Shown piece by piece: positions 5,198-6,946 of a DNA stretch of 6,946 bases. This DNA is from Cyanobacteriota bacterium (GTDB taxonomy: Bacteria > Cyanobacteriota > Cyanobacteriia > SKYG9). Position numbers and translations under genes: made by a program. The DNA is taken from the NCBI GenBank assembly GCA_025054735.1, contig JANWZG010000194.1:1-6946 (forward strand), read 5' to 3'. The notes below the pieces were generated by a model. The model saw only the letters and a program-made list of their open reading frames with translations. It had not been told where the DNA came from and ran no database searches. Positions within the stretch are counted from its first letter, which is position 1. Each line of letters begins with the position of its first letter.

Positions 5198-5842
5198 GTG
5201 AGTGCACAGTCCCCAAAAATTCTGGTCGTATTAAATGGTAAAGGCGGTGTGGGCAAGACTACCACAGCGGTTAACATAGCTGCTATTTTGGCGGAGCAGG
5301 CACCAACCTTGCTAGTAGACGCTGATCCCCAAGCATCGGCTACATGGTGGGTAGGGCGCAGTCCAGATGGTATGGGGTTTGACATTACCCGTGAAGCTGA
5401 TCCGACCTTGCTGAGTCAGTTGCGGCAGGTATCTGGGTATGCCACGATCGTTGTTGATACACCACCCGCCCTAGGGTCAGATGCCTTAGCTGCGGTAGTT
5501 CCTGCGGCTGACTATTTACTCTTACCCACGCCGCCTGCACCCATGGACTTGACTGCCTTGATTGAAACCGTCAAACGGGCAGTGATTCCAGCAGGGGTTG
5601 CCCATCGAGTTCTACTAACCAAGGTAGATCCCCGTAGTTTGGCCGAGGCCCTAGAAGCACAAAATACTCTGATGTCATTGGGAATTCGAGCTTGTCAGGC
5701 GTTTATTCGAGCGTATAAGGCCCACGAGCGAGCATCCCTAGAAGGGTTGCCTATCATCCAGTGGCGAGGCAGCAATGGGCGAGAAGCTGAGGCGGACTAT
5801 CGCCGGGTTGTCGATGAAATTCAGCAAGATTGGAGGCAGTAA
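5198..5842 (+). CDS. ParA-family ATPase, candidate McdA (carboxysome positioning)
   Basis: The 214-residue protein is a short ParA/MinD-type ATPase. It has the deviant Walker A K15-GGVGK-TT22 with the signature lysine, the Walker A' DADPQ (41-45) and Walker B VVDTPP (85-90). ATP-bound dimers of this group bind DNA non-specifically and position cargo when a partner stimulates hydrolysis. There is no N-terminal DNA-binding domain, so it resembles the small ParAs rather than the plasmid P1 type. No parB or parS-like repeats are near. Instead a coiled-coil protein gene overlaps its stop by one base, the arrangement of cyanobacterial mcdA/mcdB. The GTG at 5198 is the first start after an in-frame TAG at 5177, and AAGG lies 12 bases upstream, which is weak. 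Other options are a positioning ATPase for another cargo or an orphan ParA. The ATPase family is certain; the McdA role is inferred. Confidence 0.9.
   Translation: MSAQSPKILVVLNGKGGVGKTTTAVNIAAILAEQAPTLLVDADPQASATWWVGRSPDGMGFDITREADPTLLSQLRQVSGYATIVVDTPPALGSDALAAVVPAADYLLLPTPPAPMDLTALIETVKRAVIPAGVAHRVLLTKVDPRSLAEALEAQNTLMSLGIRACQAFIRAYKAHERASLEGLPIIQWRGSNGREAEADYRRVVDEIQQDWRQ
5832..5836 (+). promoter_or_regulatory. Ribosome binding site of the coiled-coil gene
   Basis: GGAGG inside the end of the ParA gene, five bases before the ATG at 5842. It picks this ATG over the in-frame TTG at 5830 and points to coupled translation. Confidence 0.7.
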
Positions 5843-6519
5843 TGGCACGCAAACGATTAGGTGATTTGTTGCGAGAAGAGGCTCAGAAACCTTTAAGGGA
5901 TTCCTCTGCTAGAGCTACGGACAACGGGCACGCTCTGTCTACCAGTGCTGAGGCAACCATTGACCCAGCGATGCCAAGCCCCCCCACTGCTGATGAGCCG
6001 AAGTCAACCAATCGTCGCCGGGGAGCGAACAAATCAACGTCAACATCTAAGGCAACGTTGTCTACCACAGTGACAACAGAGGCAACGATCGCCGAATTAC
6101 AAGCCGCCCTGAAAGCAGCCCAAGACCGCGAAAATGGCTATCAACAGACGATCGCTACCCTAGAGGCCACCATTCAACGCCTGCAAGCCGACATGGCCCA
6201 ACTAGACACCATCAAAGCAGCCTTGTCAGAAAGTCAAGCTGCCCAACAACAGGCTGATGAGGCGCTGGCAGCCACCAAGGCAGAATTATCGCAAACCCAG
6301 ACAGCCTTAGCCCAAGCAGAAGCAGCCCTAAAAGAACTGGCAACCCTGAAGCAGGTCGTGCGCCAAGTTACTCAGCAAAACGCCGACCTAGAGCAGCGTC
6401 TCCAGCAACTCACCGCTGAGCAACCAGCCTCATCCACCCTTACTACTAGAACCTATCGGTTGCCCACTGATCAGCCTAGCCCTCGACTTTCCAATGCTGA
6501 GTTGGGCTGGGTAGATTAG
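5842..6519 (+). CDS. Gln-rich coiled-coil partner of ParA, candidate McdB
   Basis: The 225-residue protein starts at the ATG at 5842, which shares one base with the ParA stop (TAATG) and has a good GGAGG. It begins with a basic helix, [16 protein letters not shown] (1-16). A low-complexity, probably disordered Ser/Thr/Pro/Ala stretch with a basic patch NRRRGANK (57-64) follows. A long Ala/Gln/Leu/Glu coiled coil spans about 81-195, and a short tail ends NAELGWVD with Trp223 as the only tryptophan, three from the end. A disordered charged N-terminus, Gln-rich coiled coil and terminal tryptophan are the reported hallmarks of McdB, which binds carboxysomes and stimulates McdA. The basic N-terminus also fits a ParA-activating peptide. 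Coiled coils are easily over-read, so identity is inferred from layout plus gene order. It converges on glyQ with stops overlapping by four bases. No other family was recognised. Confidence 0.8.
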   Translation: MARKRLGDLLREEAQKPLRDSSARATDNGHALSTSAEATIDPAMPSPPTADEPKSTNRRRGANKSTSTSKATLSTTVTTEATIAELQAALKAAQDRENGYQQTIATLEATIQRLQADMAQLDTIKAALSESQAAQQQADEALAATKAELSQTQTALAQAEAALKELATLKQVVRQVTQQNADLEQRLQQLTAEQPASSTLTTRTYRLPTDQPSPRLSNAELGWVD

Positions 6520-6946
6520 GTCACTGCAACGGGTGAATGCTTCTGAAGAGGAAATCCTAACGCTTCTCGTTGCTTCAGATAGAGGATTGCCGTTTGCCGG
6601 GCAAGGTTGCGGATGCGACCAATGTAGCGAGTCCTTTCTGTAACGGCAATCACACCTCTGGCATCCAGGAGGTTAAAGGTGTGGGAGCACTTCAATACGT
6701 AGTCCAATGCTGGAGTCACTAAGCCCCGATCCACCAGTTGCTTGGCCTCCTGCTCATACAGCCCAAACAGGGTAAACAACATCTCTGGGTTAGAAGCCTC
6801 GAAGTTGTAGGTCGATTGCTCAATTTCGCCCTGGAGGTGCACATCGCCATAGGTAATCTGATCATTCCAGCGAATTGCCGTAAAAGCATTCACCTCTTGC
6901 AGGTACATGGTCAGGCGCTCCAGCCCGTAGGTGATTTCGATCGACA
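6516..6946 (-). CDS. glyQ: Glycyl-tRNA synthetase alpha subunit, C-terminal half (5' end outside window)
   Basis: The reading frame enters from the right edge and continues to a TAA at 6518-6516, giving 142 visible residues, about half of the roughly 300 usual for GlyQ. The ATG at 6908 is internal: before it the frame reads [16 protein letters not shown], a highly conserved GlyQ segment in the catalytic domain. The rest follows the family to its end, through [30 protein letters not shown] and [16 protein letters not shown]. GlyQ forms an alpha2-beta2 enzyme with GlyS that charges tRNA-Gly in the cytoplasm, and the alpha subunit carries the class II active site. glyS is not in the window. The short tail after GFPLQ is variable. 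Its stop overlaps that of the coiled-coil gene. Confidence 0.96.
   Translation of the reverse strand, partial: SIEITYGLERLTMYLQEVNAFTAIRWNDQITYGDVHLQGEIEQSTYNFEASNPEMLFTLFGLYEQEAKQLVDRGLVTPALDYVLKCSHTFNLLDARGVIAVTERTRYIGRIRNLARQTAILYLKQREALGFPLQKHSPVAVT

Noticed and set aside
5164..5385. 73-codon minus-strand open frame over the start of the ParA gene
   Set aside because: Antisense to the conserved Walker A region, with no family resemblance and no ribosome binding site considered convincing.
5830..5841. TTG at 5830 as the start of the coiled-coil gene
   Set aside because: The ATG at 5842 has GGAGG at an ideal distance and the usual stop/start overlap, while the TTG would lie just before that ribosome binding site.
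5883..6068. 61-codon minus-strand open frame in the coiled-coil gene
   Set aside because: Shadow of a low-complexity coding stretch.
5198..6519. Plasmid partition locus (parA with a parB)
   Set aside because: The second protein has no ParB nuclease-like or helix-turn-helix domain, there are no iterons or parS-like repeats, and the neighbour is the chromosomal housekeeping gene glyQ.

Overview
The window looks like chromosomal DNA of a cyanobacterium. Three perfect copies of the cyanobacterial octamer GCGATCGC (HIP1) lie at 202-209, 1221-1228 and 4987-4994, and many shorter GATCG variants are scattered through the coding DNA. The protein families fit as well: a DUF4114 protein, a PadR regulator resembling cyanobacterial Pex, a PrxQ-type peroxiredoxin and a separate glycyl-tRNA synthetase alpha subunit. 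Base composition is moderate throughout, and I see no insertion sequence, tRNA, rRNA or CRISPR array. glyQ at the right edge argues for chromosome rather than plasmid.

Layout. (1) 1-864 (+) is the 3' end of a DUF4114 protein, closed by a strong intrinsic terminator at 887-915. (2) 995-2565 (-) holds a PadR/Pex-like regulator followed 92 bp downstream by a BMP-family substrate-binding lipoprotein. A perfect GTA-N8-TAC site (NtcA consensus) lies between them. (3) About 560 bp without a gene (2566-3124) contains several inverted repeats and hairpins between the divergent regulator and the next operon. (4) 3125-4561 (+) is a two-gene operon: a thioredoxin-like protein with an altered CxxC motif and an inositol-monophosphatase-family phosphatase. 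(5) 4558-5025 (-) is a PrxQ/BCP peroxiredoxin that converges on the phosphatase, with overlapping stop codons. (6) 5198-6519 (+) is a tightly coupled pair: a short ParA-type ATPase and a glutamine-rich coiled-coil protein with a tryptophan three residues from its C-terminus. (7) 6516-6946 (-) is the 3' half of glyQ, again with overlapping convergent stops.

The most interesting unit is the ParA/coiled-coil pair. Its architecture fits an McdA/McdB carboxysome-positioning system of the type whose ParA keeps the signature lysine. This rests on motifs and gene order, not on a database match. The second point of interest is the regulator/BMP unit, where possible nitrogen control (NtcA) meets a clock-related regulator family. 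Translation signals vary: good Shine-Dalgarno sequences precede the BMP, phosphatase and coiled-coil genes, while the thioredoxin-like, PadR and PrxQ genes have none that are convincing.
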